In this document: piece after piece, positions 51,946-61,478 of the stretch
Numbering within the stretch: position 1 is the first letter of the stretch
Layout of the letters: every line of letters begins with the position of its first letter
Origin: Lactonifactor sp050944855
GTDB taxonomy: Bacteria > Bacillota > Clostridia > Lachnospirales > Lachnospiraceae
Direction of reading: 5' to 3'
DNA: 64,000 nucleotides
Assembly: GCA_050944855.1 (NCBI GenBank)
Contig: JBMNRU010000010.1
Location: 24,364 to 88,363, forward strand
The notes under the pieces: generated by a model
Seen by the model: the letters and a program-made list of their open reading frames with translations, nothing else
Told to the model about the DNA's origin: nothing
Database searches by the model: none
Made by a program: the position numbers and the translations under genes

Positions 51946-53133
51946 TTACAGATACTTTTTCAGCACTTCTACTTTATCCAGCTTCTCCCAAGGAAGATCC
52001 AGGTCATTTCTGCCAAAATGGCCGTAGGCTGCTGTCTGTTTGTAAATTGGTCTTCTCAAATCCAGCATTTTAATAATGCCTGCCGGTCTCAAATCAAAGT
52101 TTTCCCGAATCATTTCCACCAGCTTGTCATCCGAAATCTTGCCGGTTCCAAAAGTATCTACCATGATAGAGGTTGGATGTGCTACTCCGATGGCATACGA
52201 TAACTGGATTTCACATTTATCTGCAAGTCCCGCTGCAACAATGTTCTTAGCTACATAACGTGCCGCATAAGCTGCAGAACGGTCTACTTTTGTACAGTCT
52301 TTTCCGGAAAAGGCACCGCCGCCATGACGAGCGTATCCGCCGTAGGTATCTACAATAATTTTACGTCCTGTCAGACCACTGTCGCCATGAGGTCCGCCAA
52401 TGACAAATCTTCCCGTTGGATTGATAAAGAATTTTGTCTGATCATCAATCATATCTGCCGGAAGAATCGGCTCAAATACGTGTTTCTTAATATCTGCATG
52501 AATCTGTTCCTGTGTTACATCCGGATCATGCTGCGTAGACAGAACCACCGCATCCAGACGGACCGGTTTGCCTTCTTCACTGTATTCTACCGTAACCTGG
52601 GTCTTTCCGTCCGGTCTTAAATATTTCAGGGTACCGTTCTTACGTACTTCTGTCAGTCTCAATGCCAATTTATGCGCCAATGCAATGGGATATGGCATAA
52701 GTTCTTCCGTTTCATTGCATGCATAGCCAAACATCATACCCTGGTCACCTGCACCGATTGCATCGATCTCTGTGTCAGACATGGTATTCTCTTTTGCTTC
52801 TAAGGCCTTATCCACGCCTAATGCAATATCAGCAGACTGTTCATCAATTGCAGTAATAACACCGCAGGTATCCGCATCAAAGCCATATTTTCCTCTGGTA
52901 TAACCGATCTCGCGAACGGTATCACGAACCAGTTTCTGAATATCTACATAGGCATTCGTGGTAATCTCACCCATAACCATAACCAAACCGGTAGTCGTAC
53001 AGGTTTCACATGCTACACGGCTCATAGGGTCCTGCTCTACCAATGCATCCAAAATCGCATCGGATATCTGGTCACACATTTTATCCGGATGTCCTTCTGT
53101 TACGGACTCGGAAGTAAATAATAATTTTTCCAT
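51946..53133 (-). CDS. metK: S-adenosylmethionine synthetase
   Basis: 395 aa. FTSESVTEGHPDKMCDQISDA (metal/ATP site), GAGDQGMMFGYA, and GGAFSGKDCTKVDRSAAYAARY with PHGDSGLTGRKIIVDTYGG. It makes SAM from methionine and ATP. The leader carries an S-box riboswitch and intrinsic terminator, so it is repressed when SAM is plentiful. Confidence 0.97.
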   Translation of the reverse strand: MEKLLFTSESVTEGHPDKMCDQISDAILDALVEQDPMSRVACETCTTTGLVMVMGEITTNAYVDIQKLVRDTVREIGYTRGKYGFDADTCGVITAIDEQSADIALGVDKALEAKENTMSDTEIDAIGAGDQGMMFGYACNETEELMPYPIALAHKLALRLTEVRKNGTLKYLRPDGKTQVTVEYSEEGKPVRLDAVVLSTQHDPDVTQEQIHADIKKHVFEPILPADMIDDQTKFFINPTGRFVIGGPHGDSGLTGRKIIVDTYGGYARHGGGAFSGKDCTKVDRSAAYAARYVAKNIVAAGLADKCEIQLSYAIGVAHPTSIMVDTFGTGKISDDKLVEMIRENFDLRPAGIIKMLDLRRPIYKQTAAYGHFGRNDLDLPWEKLDKVEVLKKYL

Positions 53134-53238
53134 CTTAAAAGTTCCTTTCTTTTACTTTCTTATTCTCTGGTATCTAATTGCTGTGCGGCGGATAACAAGA
53201 AAACTCAGCGAAGTATACGAGATCTACAAGGCAAAAAT

Positions 53239-53262
53239 AAAGTCCGTCATAAGACGGACTTT
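53239..53262 (-). terminator. Expression-platform terminator of the SAM riboswitch
   Basis: AAAGTCCGTC-TTAT-GACGGACTTT perfect hairpin followed on minus by ATTTTTG, between the riboswitch aptamer and metK. Confidence 0.85.
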
Positions 53263-53281
53263 AATACAATCTTAAAATCCT

Positions 53282-53376
53282 CTTATTGTTCGATCATTCG
53301 CTCAGGGAGGCACCTTCCGCACTGCGGGGTTGCCGTGGTTTCACAGATCCTATGTATCTCCGCCACTCTGAATAAG
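53282..53376 (-). promoter_or_regulatory. SAM-I riboswitch (S-box) of metK
   Basis: On minus the aptamer opens CTTATTCAGAGTGGCGGAG, continues with GTGAAACCACGGCAACC and a GGAAGGTGCC-type core, and closes with AATAAG pairing with the start as P1. This is the S-box signature. It controls metK by premature termination at the hairpin that follows. Confidence 0.93.
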
Positions 53377-53443
53377 AGAAAATCTCATATTTAATTCTAG
53401 ATAAACATACTTCTTTTTCGTACTTGTGTCAAGCACTTTCTCT

Positions 53444-54736
53444 TCATCCTACACGAAGTTTAAACTTTTGTATTTCCTTTTCTGTGGAAACACGTTCAAT
53501 CTCGGCTCCCAGACTTCTCAGTTTCTCTTCAAACCGCTCATATCCTCGCTGGATGTACACGATATCATCTATAATCGTAATCCCTTCTGCTGCCAATCCG
53601 GCAATGACCAGCGCTGCACCTGCACGAAGATCCGGTGCGCTTACGCGTGCGCCCGTCAGTCCGTCCACCCCATCAATAATGGCGCTGTTGCCTTCTACCT
53701 TAATATTGGCGCCCATTCTGGCCAGTTCGTCTGCATATTTAAAACGATTCTCAAAGATACTTTCCGTTACAATACTGGTCCCTTCTGCAAGAGCCAGAGC
53801 CACCGCAATCTGTGGCTGCATATCCGTAGGATAGCCCGGATATGGGAGTGTCTTAACATGGGTGCGTCTCAGCTTCTTAGAAGCAATGACCCGAACCGCA
53901 TCATCAAATTCTTCTACTTCACAGCCGATCTCTTCCAGTTTTGCAGTGGTCGCCTCCAGATGCTTGGGAATTACATTTTTCACCAAAACATCTCCTTTGG
54001 TTGCCGCTGCCGCAAACATATAAGTCCCCGCTTCAATTTGATCCGGAATAATAGAATATACTGTACTGTGCAGCTTCTCCACTCCTCTTACACGGATCAC
54101 ATCGGTACCGGCGCCTTTAATGTTGGCTCCCATACTGTTTAAAAAGTTCGCCACATCTACTACATGCGGTTCTTTAGCTGCATTCTCAATGGTCGTATTG
54201 CCGTTTGCCAGAGCTGCTGCCATCATAATATTAATGGTAGCGCCTACCGATACCATATCCAGGAAAATATGACTTCCCTTCAATTCCTCTGCTCTTGCCA
54301 CAATGGCGCCGTGCATAATATCCACGGAAGCGCCCAGTGCACGGAACCCCTTCAAATGCTGATCGATCGGTCTGCTGCCGATATTGCAGCCCCCCGGAAG
54401 CGGAACTTCCGCCTTTCTATACTTACCCAGTAAAGCTCCTAATAAATAATAAGAAGCACGAATTTTCTTAATATACTCATACTCAACAGAGATTCCGCCG
54501 ATGGTGGAACCGTTAATCTTTACAGTGGTTGCATCCAGCCTGTCTACGGTTGCTCCAATCCCTTCAATAGCTTCCAATAAAACATGGATGTCACGCACGT
54601 CCGGCAGATTCTCCACTGTTACCGTCTCGTCCGTCATAATTGCTGCTGCCAAAATTGCCAGGGCTGCATTCTTAGCTCCGCCAATCTCGATTTCGCCGAC
54701 CAATGGATTGCCGCCTTTTATAATATATTGTTCCAT
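53444..54736 (-). CDS. murA: UDP-N-acetylglucosamine 1-carboxyvinyltransferase
   Basis: 430 aa from the ATG at 54736 with AGAGGTG upstream; the frame extends to 54826 without support. EPSP-synthase fold; K22/N23 in GGAKNAAL and catalytic C117 in PLPGGCNIGSRP. First committed step of peptidoglycan precursor synthesis. C117 present predicts fosfomycin sensitivity of this enzyme (known for the family). Confidence 0.96.
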   Translation of the reverse strand: MEQYIIKGGNPLVGEIEIGGAKNAALAILAAAIMTDETVTVENLPDVRDIHVLLEAIEGIGATVDRLDATTVKINGSTIGGISVEYEYIKKIRASYYLLGALLGKYRKAEVPLPGGCNIGSRPIDQHLKGFRALGASVDIMHGAIVARAEELKGSHIFLDMVSVGATINIMMAAALANGNTTIENAAKEPHVVDVANFLNSMGANIKGAGTDVIRVRGVEKLHSTVYSIIPDQIEAGTYMFAAAATKGDVLVKNVIPKHLEATTAKLEEIGCEVEEFDDAVRVIASKKLRRTHVKTLPYPGYPTDMQPQIAVALALAEGTSIVTESIFENRFKYADELARMGANIKVEGNSAIIDGVDGLTGARVSAPDLRAGAALVIAGLAAEGITIIDDIVYIQRGYERFEEKLRSLGAEIERVSTEKEIQKFKLRVG

Positions 54737-54976
54737 ATAAACACCTCTAATTATTCCCCTTATTTGCCGTATACTCCCTTTTTCGTATGTCCCCACATAG
54801 GAAAAAGCAAACCAGATGAAGCACAAGCGCTACCCATCCGGGCATACTTTAGGCATATATGTACTTAGCCTATTATTATAAGATCATTATAATTTTATAA
54901 CACCCACTCCACTTTGTAAACAAAAATTAACCTTTTCTTGAATTTTCGTTCATAATGCCTTCATAATCTCCCAATA

Positions 54977-55471
54977 CTACTGAAATTTCTTCAATAATGT
55001 CTGCAAAGTCCCCTCCGGATCCAAATCCTGTTCGTCAACAATGACATGGGCATACTTTTCATACAACGGTACTCTTTCATTATATAAGTCCCAAAGTGTC
55101 TGTCCTTCCTTCAGTACCACCCCTCTGTCATGAAGATTTCCCAGTCTCTTTTCCAGCCGGTCATAAGAAAGCTTCAGATAAACTACCGTTCCGATCTCCC
55201 TCAGATGCTCCATAGCCGCTTTCCGATATACCACACTCCCTCCTGTGGCAATGACGGAACGCTCTGCGCAGATCCCGGCATTCACACGGCCTTCAATATC
55301 CAAAAAGCCCTCCTGGCCTTCCTGATCAATAATTTCTTTTAACAGACGTTTCTCCTGTCCCTGAATCAGAAGATCCGCATCAATAAACTGATATCCCAGT
55401 TCTTTCGCTAAAATTACGCCGATGGTACTTTTCCCCACCCCCGGCATGCCGATCAAAATAATATTATTCAC
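54977..55471 (-). CDS. aroK: Shikimate kinase
   Basis: 164 aa from a GTG at 55471 with AGGAG 8 nt upstream; a longer frame overlaps the flavin reductase gene. P-loop GMPGVGKST (8-16), shikimate-binding DADLLIQ and the lid region HDRGVVLKEG; ATGGSVVYR (GG) matches the family. It phosphorylates shikimate for aromatic amino acids. It lies 17 bp after the flavin-reductase stop. Confidence 0.92.
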   Translation of the reverse strand: MNNIILIGMPGVGKSTIGVILAKELGYQFIDADLLIQGQEKRLLKEIIDQEGQEGFLDIEGRVNAGICAERSVIATGGSVVYRKAAMEHLREIGTVVYLKLSYDRLEKRLGNLHDRGVVLKEGQTLWDLYNERVPLYEKYAHVIVDEQDLDPEGTLQTLLKKFQ

Positions 55472-55487
55472 CAGTATTTCTCCTATT

Positions 55488-56075
55488 CTATCCTCTGTTC
55501 TTTTTCTTCGGACGTTTTTTCTGTACACTGTAACCAAATTTCCCCAATTTCTTCCCAAGGCCGTAATACTCTCCATGAGAGTACACAATGGGATGGGCTG
55601 CCGCCAGATCAAACTTCCCTTTTTCGTCCAAATAATCCGCTTCCACATGAACACTCAATACTTCTGCCGTAAATACACAGTGAGAGCCATATTCCTTTTC
55701 ATCTACTACCCGACATTCAATGGATACCGGCGATTCTTTAATAAGCGGTGCTCCTACATAGGTCGCCGCCTCCCGGGTAAGCTTCATCTCCTGAAACTTA
55801 TCCGTATCCCTACCGGAACGCACACCGCAAAAATCCGTGGCCCGGGCTAATTTTTCTGTTGTAAGATTAATAACAAACTCTTTGGTTTCTTTTATCATAT
55901 GATAAGAATACCGCTCCGGGCGAACGGAAATAGAGACCATAGCCGGACTGGAACAAACCGTTCCGGCCCAGGCAACCGTCAGTACGTTATCATTTCCTTT
56001 TTCATCCGCCACAGTTACCAGCACCGCCGGCAGCGGATAAAGCATATTACCCGGACGCCATTCCACTTTACTCAT
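55488..56075 (-). CDS. Flavin reductase-family protein (FMN-binding split barrel)
   Basis: 195 aa. MSKVEWRPGNMLYPLPAVLVTVADEKG then VSISVRPERYSYHMIKETKEFVINL and GRDTDKFQEMKL match flavoredoxin-like proteins that bind FMN on a split barrel. The C-terminus is basic (KKRPKKKNRG). Probably a cytosolic flavin/electron transfer protein; partner unknown. AGAGAGGAAA precedes the ATG; 13 bp downstream of the pyrophosphatase gene. Confidence 0.88.
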   Translation of the reverse strand: MSKVEWRPGNMLYPLPAVLVTVADEKGNDNVLTVAWAGTVCSSPAMVSISVRPERYSYHMIKETKEFVINLTTEKLARATDFCGVRSGRDTDKFQEMKLTREAATYVGAPLIKESPVSIECRVVDEKEYGSHCVFTAEVLSVHVEADYLDEKGKFDLAAAHPIVYSHGEYYGLGKKLGKFGYSVQKKRPKKKNRG

Positions 56076-56087
56076 CTTTTTTCCTCT

Positions 56088-57740
56088 CTATATCTGCTGC
56101 AGAGCGCTCATAAATGCCGGAATCAGCTGTTTCTTACGGGATACCACTCCCTGCAGATGATAGACATCCTCTTCCTTTTCCACAGAAAAGGCATCTTCCA
56201 CTAAACGCTCGCTGTTATCCCCACAGCACAGCAGCTCTGTAGACTCTTCCATAATATTGGTTAACATAAAGAACATCATAGGAATTCCTTTTTTACCACT
56301 CTCGTTTTTCATAAATGGGATCAGACGTTCTTTTACCTCCAGCAGCTCTTCTGTACTCATAGAACTGATCTGACCCACGCCAAAGGAAGTATCCTCTGCT
56401 GAGAATTTCTTGAAATCCTGATAAAAGATTTCTTCAATCCCTTTATTGTGCAGATTGCTCCCGGCCTGAAACATTTTCATGGAAAATTCTTCTATATTGT
56501 GAATTCCCGCGATAGCAGCCAGCGCTCCCGCCGCATTCCGATCCGCCTGCGTACAGGTAGGAGAACGGAACATCAGCGTATCGGAAATGATCGCCGCGCA
56601 TAAAATTCCGGCAATCTCTGTGGGAATCGTCAGGCGGCGTTCCTGATACATTTCATACATAATACTGGCCGTACATCCCACCGGCTGGTTACGGAAATAC
56701 ACCGGCTGAATGGTTTCCAGAGGCTTCAGACGATGATGATCTACAATCTCCAGAATTTCTGCAGCTTCCACATTATCCACCGCCTGGCTTTTCTCATTAT
56801 GATCTACCAAGATCAACTGTTTCTTCTTCATTCCCAGCAAATTCCGCCTGGAGACTGTTCCCACATATTTTCCCTTTTTATTCAATACCGGAAACGCTCT
56901 GTGACGGGTCGTTGCCATAATATCCTTAATAGAATCCGTAAAATCCTCCGTACAGAAGGTAATCAGATCCTTTTTCTTCATTACATATTTCACAGGTATA
57001 CTCTGATTGATCAGTCGGGCTACCGTGAAAGTATCCAGAGGAGTGGCGATCACCACACACTGCTTTTCCTCTGCCAGCCTTCTGGCCTCCTCTGACAGTT
57101 CGGATCCCACCGTAATGATGATACAGCTAACACCCTGCTGGATGGCACGAATATGATCCTCCTGTCTGTCCGCCAGAATTACCAGATCATCCTCTTCTAA
57201 ATAGGCTTCCATCCGCTGAGGATTGGCTGCCCCAATGTATACTTTGCCCTTCATAAAATATCCGTGTTCATTTCCCACGATCACGGTGCCGTCCACCGTC
57301 TGGGCAATACTGCGGAACTTCGTACGGGCTCTGGATAAAAAAGCATTATCATGCACATCCATATAGGATTTGGCAATGTCTCCTGTGGTAATCAGGCCCT
57401 CCAGGCTGCCATCCTCCTCAATAATAGGAAGCGTTACCGCATTGCTCTCTTTCATGATACTCCATGCGTCTTTCAGCGAAATATCGCTGCTCACCCCCGG
57501 TGTTTCGCGGATCTCCATATCCTTTACCTGGGTTCCCACATCTCCCAGATACGCCGGCGGCGCAACGTGAAAATAGTTCAGCACATATTCTGTCTCTTCG
57601 TTTAACTGTCCTGCACGCTTAGCCACATACCGGCCTTTATCACTCCGATTTTTAATATCGGCATAGGCAATCGCGGAGCAGATAGAATCGGTATCCGGAT
57701 TTTTATGACCAATCACATATATTTTTCTCTGTTTTAACAT
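56088..57740 (-). CDS. ppaC: Manganese-dependent inorganic pyrophosphatase with CBS and DRTGG regulatory region
   Basis: 550 aa from the ATG at 57740 with AAAGGA upstream. DHH-family core: H12, D16, D18 in GHKNPDTDSICSA, VDHNEKSQA, and EIVDHHRLKPL, then DHHA2 from about 430. Between about residues 60 and 295 is an inserted regulatory unit: two CBS segments (VTLPIIEEDGSLEGLITTGDIA and FPVLNKKGKYVGTVSRR) flanking a DRTGG-like domain. CBS-PPases are inhibited or activated by adenine nucleotides. It hydrolyses pyrophosphate in the cytosol. Confidence 0.93.
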   Translation of the reverse strand: MLKQRKIYVIGHKNPDTDSICSAIAYADIKNRSDKGRYVAKRAGQLNEETEYVLNYFHVAPPAYLGDVGTQVKDMEIRETPGVSSDISLKDAWSIMKESNAVTLPIIEEDGSLEGLITTGDIAKSYMDVHDNAFLSRARTKFRSIAQTVDGTVIVGNEHGYFMKGKVYIGAANPQRMEAYLEEDDLVILADRQEDHIRAIQQGVSCIIITVGSELSEEARRLAEEKQCVVIATPLDTFTVARLINQSIPVKYVMKKKDLITFCTEDFTDSIKDIMATTRHRAFPVLNKKGKYVGTVSRRNLLGMKKKQLILVDHNEKSQAVDNVEAAEILEIVDHHRLKPLETIQPVYFRNQPVGCTASIMYEMYQERRLTIPTEIAGILCAAIISDTLMFRSPTCTQADRNAAGALAAIAGIHNIEEFSMKMFQAGSNLHNKGIEEIFYQDFKKFSAEDTSFGVGQISSMSTEELLEVKERLIPFMKNESGKKGIPMMFFMLTNIMEESTELLCCGDNSERLVEDAFSVEKEEDVYHLQGVVSRKKQLIPAFMSALQQI

Positions 57741-57810
57741 ATCCTGTCCTTTCCGCCAAACACGTCGGATCATAAGCCTTCTATTTGACTCACATAGTAG
57801 CACAATTTCC

Positions 57811-57840
57811 TTGTAATGGTCAACCGACGCGTGCTATAAT
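57811..57840 (+). promoter_or_regulatory. Promoter of the S1-protein gene unit
   Basis: TTGTAA (57811-57816), 18-bp spacer, consensus TATAAT (57835-57840), about 43 bp before the start codon. Confidence 0.75.
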
Positions 57841-57882
57841 CAACGCAGAGCGTATTAACATTTTCCCAAAGGGGGTATATTT

Positions 57883-58587
57883 ATGACTGAAGAAACGAAA
57901 GTAACAGAAACCATGAGTGACTACGAACAAGAACTGGAGGCCTCTATGGAGCATATGAATTCCTGTGACGATCCTACCTGGGTTACACTGCAGGAATACA
58001 AAGATAATCAAACGGTTCTGGAAGTAAAAGTCGAAGGCATTGTAAAATCCGGTGTTATCGTATATGTAGAAGAGACCCGCGGTTTTATCCCTGCTTCCAG
58101 ATTATCTCTCAATTATGTGGAAGATCTGAACGATTTCCTGGGCAAAAAACTGCAGGTAAGAATTATTGAAGCAGACGAAGAGTCCAAAAAACTGGTGCTT
58201 TCTGCCAGAGAACTGTTAAGAGAAGCGCAGCAGAAAGAAAAAGAAGACAAACTGGCTGCCATAAAAGTAGGTGACATCCTCACCGGTACTGTGGAATCTT
58301 TACAGGGATACGGCGCTTTTATAGCACTGGAAAACGGCCTTTCCGGACTTGTCCATATTTCCCAGATTGCTTTAAAACGCATCAAATCTCCGGCAGAAGT
58401 TCTTTCTGTAGGAGACAAGGTAACGGTAAAAGTAATCGCCATAAAAGACGGCAAGCTTTCTCTTAGCATCAAGGCATTACTGGAAAAAGAGGACGACGAG
58501 GAACCGGAAGCAATAGACTATGATCTTCCGAAATCAGAAGAAGTTACCACTTCCCTAGGCTCTTTGTTTGCCAATTTAAAACTGTAA
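57883..58587 (+). CDS. S1 RNA-binding domain protein
   Basis: 234 aa with two S1 domains, about 42-110 (VLEVKVEGIVKSGVIVYVEETRGFIPASR) and about 128-198 (GDILTGTVESLQGYGAFIALENGLSGLVHISQI). An acidic N-terminal tail precedes them. It resembles short S1-type proteins of Clostridia that bind mRNA or ribosome. First gene of a plus-strand run, divergent from the pyrophosphatase; AAAGGGGG precedes the ATG. Confidence 0.9.
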   Translation: MTEETKVTETMSDYEQELEASMEHMNSCDDPTWVTLQEYKDNQTVLEVKVEGIVKSGVIVYVEETRGFIPASRLSLNYVEDLNDFLGKKLQVRIIEADEESKKLVLSARELLREAQQKEKEDKLAAIKVGDILTGTVESLQGYGAFIALENGLSGLVHISQIALKRIKSPAEVLSVGDKVTVKVIAIKDGKLSLSIKALLEKEDDEEPEAIDYDLPKSEEVTTSLGSLFANLKL

Positions 58588-58616
58588 TCTGCCGAAAACG
58601 GAAGTGGGAAGTTATT

Positions 58617-59672
58617 ATGAAAAAAATACTGAATCACATATTTATTGACGGTTTAAGCGGTATGGCCACCGGCCTTTTTGCCACACTGATCATTGGAACC
58701 ATCATTCAGCAGATCGGCAATCTCATTGGCGGAGAACTGGGAACCGTTTTATATCAATTTGGTAAAATAGCAGCCGCCATGACCAGTGCCGGTATTGGTG
58801 TGGGTATGGCTTCCAAATTCAAAGAGCCCCCTCTTGTCACCTTATCTGCCGTTACTGCCGGTATGGCAGGCGGCTATGCCAGCAAAATTCTGGACGGAAC
58901 TTTTTTTACAGAAGGCAACGTACTGTTAGCCGGTCCCGGTGAACCCCTGGGTGCATTTATTGCTGCGTTTGTGGCCATTGAACTGGCGCATCTCGTATCC
59001 GGCAAGACAAAGTTAGATATTATTGTCACACCTTTTACAGGTATTGTATCCGGTTCCATTGTCGGCCTGTTAATCGGCCCGCCTATCAGTACCCTGATGC
59101 TGAAACTGGGTGATATGATCAACTGGGGAACCGAACAGCAGCCATTTCTCATGGGAATCATCGTATCGGTGCTCATGGGTATGTTCCTGACCCTGCCAAT
59201 CAGTTCTGCAGCGCTGGGAATTATCCTGAATCTGTCCGGACTGGCGGCCGGTGCTGCCACGATCGGATGCTGCTGCAACATGGTAGGCTTCGCAGTAGCC
59301 AGCTATAAGGACAACGGTTTTTCCGGTCTCCTGGCACAGGGTATCGGAACCTCTATGCTGCAGGTTCCGAACATTTTGAAAAAGCCTATTATCTGGCTGC
59401 CGGCCATATTATCCAGTGCTATTTTAGGTCCCGTGGGAACTATGCTGTGCAATATGACCAGCAATGCCACCGGTTCCGGAATGGGAACTGCAGGATTGGT
59501 TGGTCAGATTATGACATATCAGGTAATGGCCCCCATCGAAGGCCCCACCGTAACAATGATCAAAATTGCCATTCTTCATTTCCTGCTTCCCGGTGTATTA
59601 GCACTGGGCATCAGCAATGGGATGCATAAGCTGGGATGGATCAAGGATGGAGATATGAAATTGGACCTTTAA
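58617..59672 (+). CDS. PTS sugar transporter subunit IIC-like membrane protein (PTS_EIIC_2)
   Basis: 351 aa, about ten hydrophobic segments rich in Gly/Ala (GLSGMATGLFATLIIGTIIQQIG; SSAALGIILNLSGLAAGAATIGCCCNMVGFAVASY). The pattern matches the PTS_EIIC_2 family of lone IIC-like proteins, which are not accompanied by IIA/IIB here. Transport role and substrate are unproven; the Cys-Cys-Cys stretch in the middle is notable. Confidence 0.85.
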   Translation: MKKILNHIFIDGLSGMATGLFATLIIGTIIQQIGNLIGGELGTVLYQFGKIAAAMTSAGIGVGMASKFKEPPLVTLSAVTAGMAGGYASKILDGTFFTEGNVLLAGPGEPLGAFIAAFVAIELAHLVSGKTKLDIIVTPFTGIVSGSIVGLLIGPPISTLMLKLGDMINWGTEQQPFLMGIIVSVLMGMFLTLPISSAALGIILNLSGLAAGAATIGCCCNMVGFAVASYKDNGFSGLLAQGIGTSMLQVPNILKKPIIWLPAILSSAILGPVGTMLCNMTSNATGSGMGTAGLVGQIMTYQVMAPIEGPTVTMIKIAILHFLLPGVLALGISNGMHKLGWIKDGDMKLDL

Positions 59673-59702
59673 TAGATTTCATCATCAGAAAGGAGCATCT
59701 TT

Positions 59703-60239
59703 ATGCCAGAAAAGAAAGACGGTTATATTCACATTTACTGTGGCAACGGTAAAGGCAAGACAACAACCGGTATGGGACTTTGCACCCGTGCAGCCGGATA
59801 TGGTTACAAAGTACTCATTTATCAGTTTATGAAAAATAATAAAACCAGTGAACGAAAAGTATTAGAGCATGTGCCTAATATCACCATTATTGACGGCCTG
59901 GAAAGTGAAAAATTCAGTTTCCAGATGACAGAAGAAGAAAAGAAAGAACGTACTGCTTTTTATGAAAAACAGTTTGCAGAGATTACCCAAAAAGCCGCTG
60001 CTGAAAACTACGATGTGTTATTCATGGATGAAATCATCTATACCATCGGAGCCGGTCTGTTCCATGAAGAACTTTTACTGGATTTTCTGAAAAACAAACC
60101 GGAGAAATTAGAAGTAATCCTTACCGGCCAGGGACCAAGCGAAAACCTGATTGCTGCCGCTGATTATGTATCGGAGATACAAAAAATCAAACATCCTTTC
60201 GACAAAGGACTTCCGGCTCGAAAAGGAATTGAATCCTAA
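59703..60239 (+). CDS. cobO: Corrinoid adenosyltransferase (CobO/BtuR type)
   Basis: 178 aa. P-loop GNGKGKTTTGMG (14-25), QFMKNNKTSERK, and FMDEIIYTIG match CobA/CobO enzymes that add the adenosyl group of ATP to cob(I)yrinate or cobinamide. It supports use of adenosylcobalamin enzymes or salvage of cobinamides. Fourth gene position in the plus-strand run; AGAAAGGAG precedes the ATG. Confidence 0.88.
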   Translation: MPEKKDGYIHIYCGNGKGKTTTGMGLCTRAAGYGYKVLIYQFMKNNKTSERKVLEHVPNITIIDGLESEKFSFQMTEEEKKERTAFYEKQFAEITQKAAAENYDVLFMDEIIYTIGAGLFHEELLLDFLKNKPEKLEVILTGQGPSENLIAAADYVSEIQKIKHPFDKGLPARKGIES

Positions 60240-60302
60240 CCCGTAAGACTCTGACTATCACATAAAAAGCTTTGTAAAACATACGTAAGAGGAAGTGATT
60301 TT

Positions 60303-60944
60303 ATGGACTTTAATTCCTTGCCGCTAAAAGATTATGAAGACGCAGACAGCTGGGAAACCATTATGTTTCTTTACAAAGCTGCATTAAAAGAAATCTGTAC
60401 TAAAATCGACATATTAAATGATGAGTTTCAATATGTCCACCACTATAACCCGATCGAACACGTAAAATCCCGCATTAAAACGCCGGAAAGTATTGTAAAA
60501 AAGCTGAAAAAGTACGGATATGATACCAGTGTGGAAAATATGGTTCAGCATGTAAACGACATCGCCGGCATCCGTATCATCTGTTCTTTTTCCTCTGATA
60601 TTTACCGGATCGCGGATATGATCGCAAAGCAAAATGATTTAACTGTTGTTGCTGTGAAGGACTATATTAAAAGCCCAAAAGAAAGCGGTTATAAGAGTTA
60701 TCACATGATAGTATCCGTACCGGTTTATCTGGCGTATACTATGATCGATACCAAAGTGGAAATTCAGATCCGAACAGTTGCACAAGACTTCTGGGCCAGC
60801 CTGGAGCACAAAATTTATTATAAGTTTGAAAAAAATGCTCCTGAATATATTCACAAAGAATTACAGGAATGTGCCCGTATTGTAGCGCAATTGGACGAGA
60901 GAATGCTTTTGTTGAATAAAAGCATTCAGGAAATAGAGAATTAA
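60303..60944 (+). CDS. relQ: Small alarmone synthetase (RelQ-type GTP pyrophosphokinase)
   Basis: 213 aa, a single RelA/SpoT synthetase domain without the HD hydrolase or regulatory parts. RIKTPESIVKKLKKYG, DIAGIRIICSF, KESGYKSYHMIVSVP and VEIQIRTVAQDFWASLEHKI are the catalytic signature. It makes ppGpp/pppGpp under cell-envelope or nutrient stress. Terminator follows immediately. Confidence 0.93.
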   Translation: MDFNSLPLKDYEDADSWETIMFLYKAALKEICTKIDILNDEFQYVHHYNPIEHVKSRIKTPESIVKKLKKYGYDTSVENMVQHVNDIAGIRIICSFSSDIYRIADMIAKQNDLTVVAVKDYIKSPKESGYKSYHMIVSVPVYLAYTMIDTKVEIQIRTVAQDFWASLEHKIYYKFEKNAPEYIHKELQECARIVAQLDERMLLLNKSIQEIEN

Positions 60945-60992
60945 AAAATACCGGAAACGAGATTTTAATAAAATTTCATTTCCGGTATTTTT
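60944..60992 (+). terminator. Terminator of relQ
   Basis: AAAATACCGGAAA and TTTCCGGTATTTTT form a 13-bp stem closing with a T-run; it starts at the stop codon. Confidence 0.8.
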
Positions 60993-61110
60993 AACTTCTA
61001 TTCAATTTGTTGTAAAATTCTTTTTATAATCTTCCTATTTTATTCGATTCGTGGAGTTTCTGTATGAAATAACTGCTTTTTTGCTATAATACACCAAAAT
61101 GGAGGGTATT

Positions 61111-61461
61111 ATGAGCAATAATAATCTGTGTACAAACTTGCGGCGTCTGCGTGAAGCAAAAGGCTATACCCAGAAGGAAATAGCAGAACAATTGAATACA
61201 CTGAGCCAGACCTACAGCAATTATGAAACCGGTCAAAGAATCCCTTCTTTAGACTTTCTCATTGACCTGTCGGAATTCTATCACATACCGCTGGATATTC
61301 TGATCTGTGGCGTTGAAGATGGAAACGGAAATACTGCTCGCACACCCTTAAATTCCGATCTGGCTTCATTATTGACAGAATATCAGGCACTTTCTTCCTG
61401 GGATCAGCACGAAATCCGCTCTCTGATCCGGTTGAAACTGCAAAAGCCCTCCCATCTGTAA
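61111..61461 (+). CDS. XRE-family helix-turn-helix regulator
   Basis: 116 aa from the ATG at 61111 with GGAGG 6 nt upstream; an in-frame ATG at 61099 precedes that site and is not favoured. HTH about residues 12-55 (LREAKGYTQKEIAEQLNTLSQTYSNYETGQRIP), typical lambda-repressor-like fold; the C-terminal 60 residues have no recognised domain. A TATAAT -10 (61085-61090) lies close to the start, so it probably has a short leader. Confidence 0.9.
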   Translation: MSNNNLCTNLRRLREAKGYTQKEIAEQLNTLSQTYSNYETGQRIPSLDFLIDLSEFYHIPLDILICGVEDGNGNTARTPLNSDLASLLTEYQALSSWDQHEIRSLIRLKLQKPSHL

Positions 61462-61478
61462 AATAAAATAGCAAATTC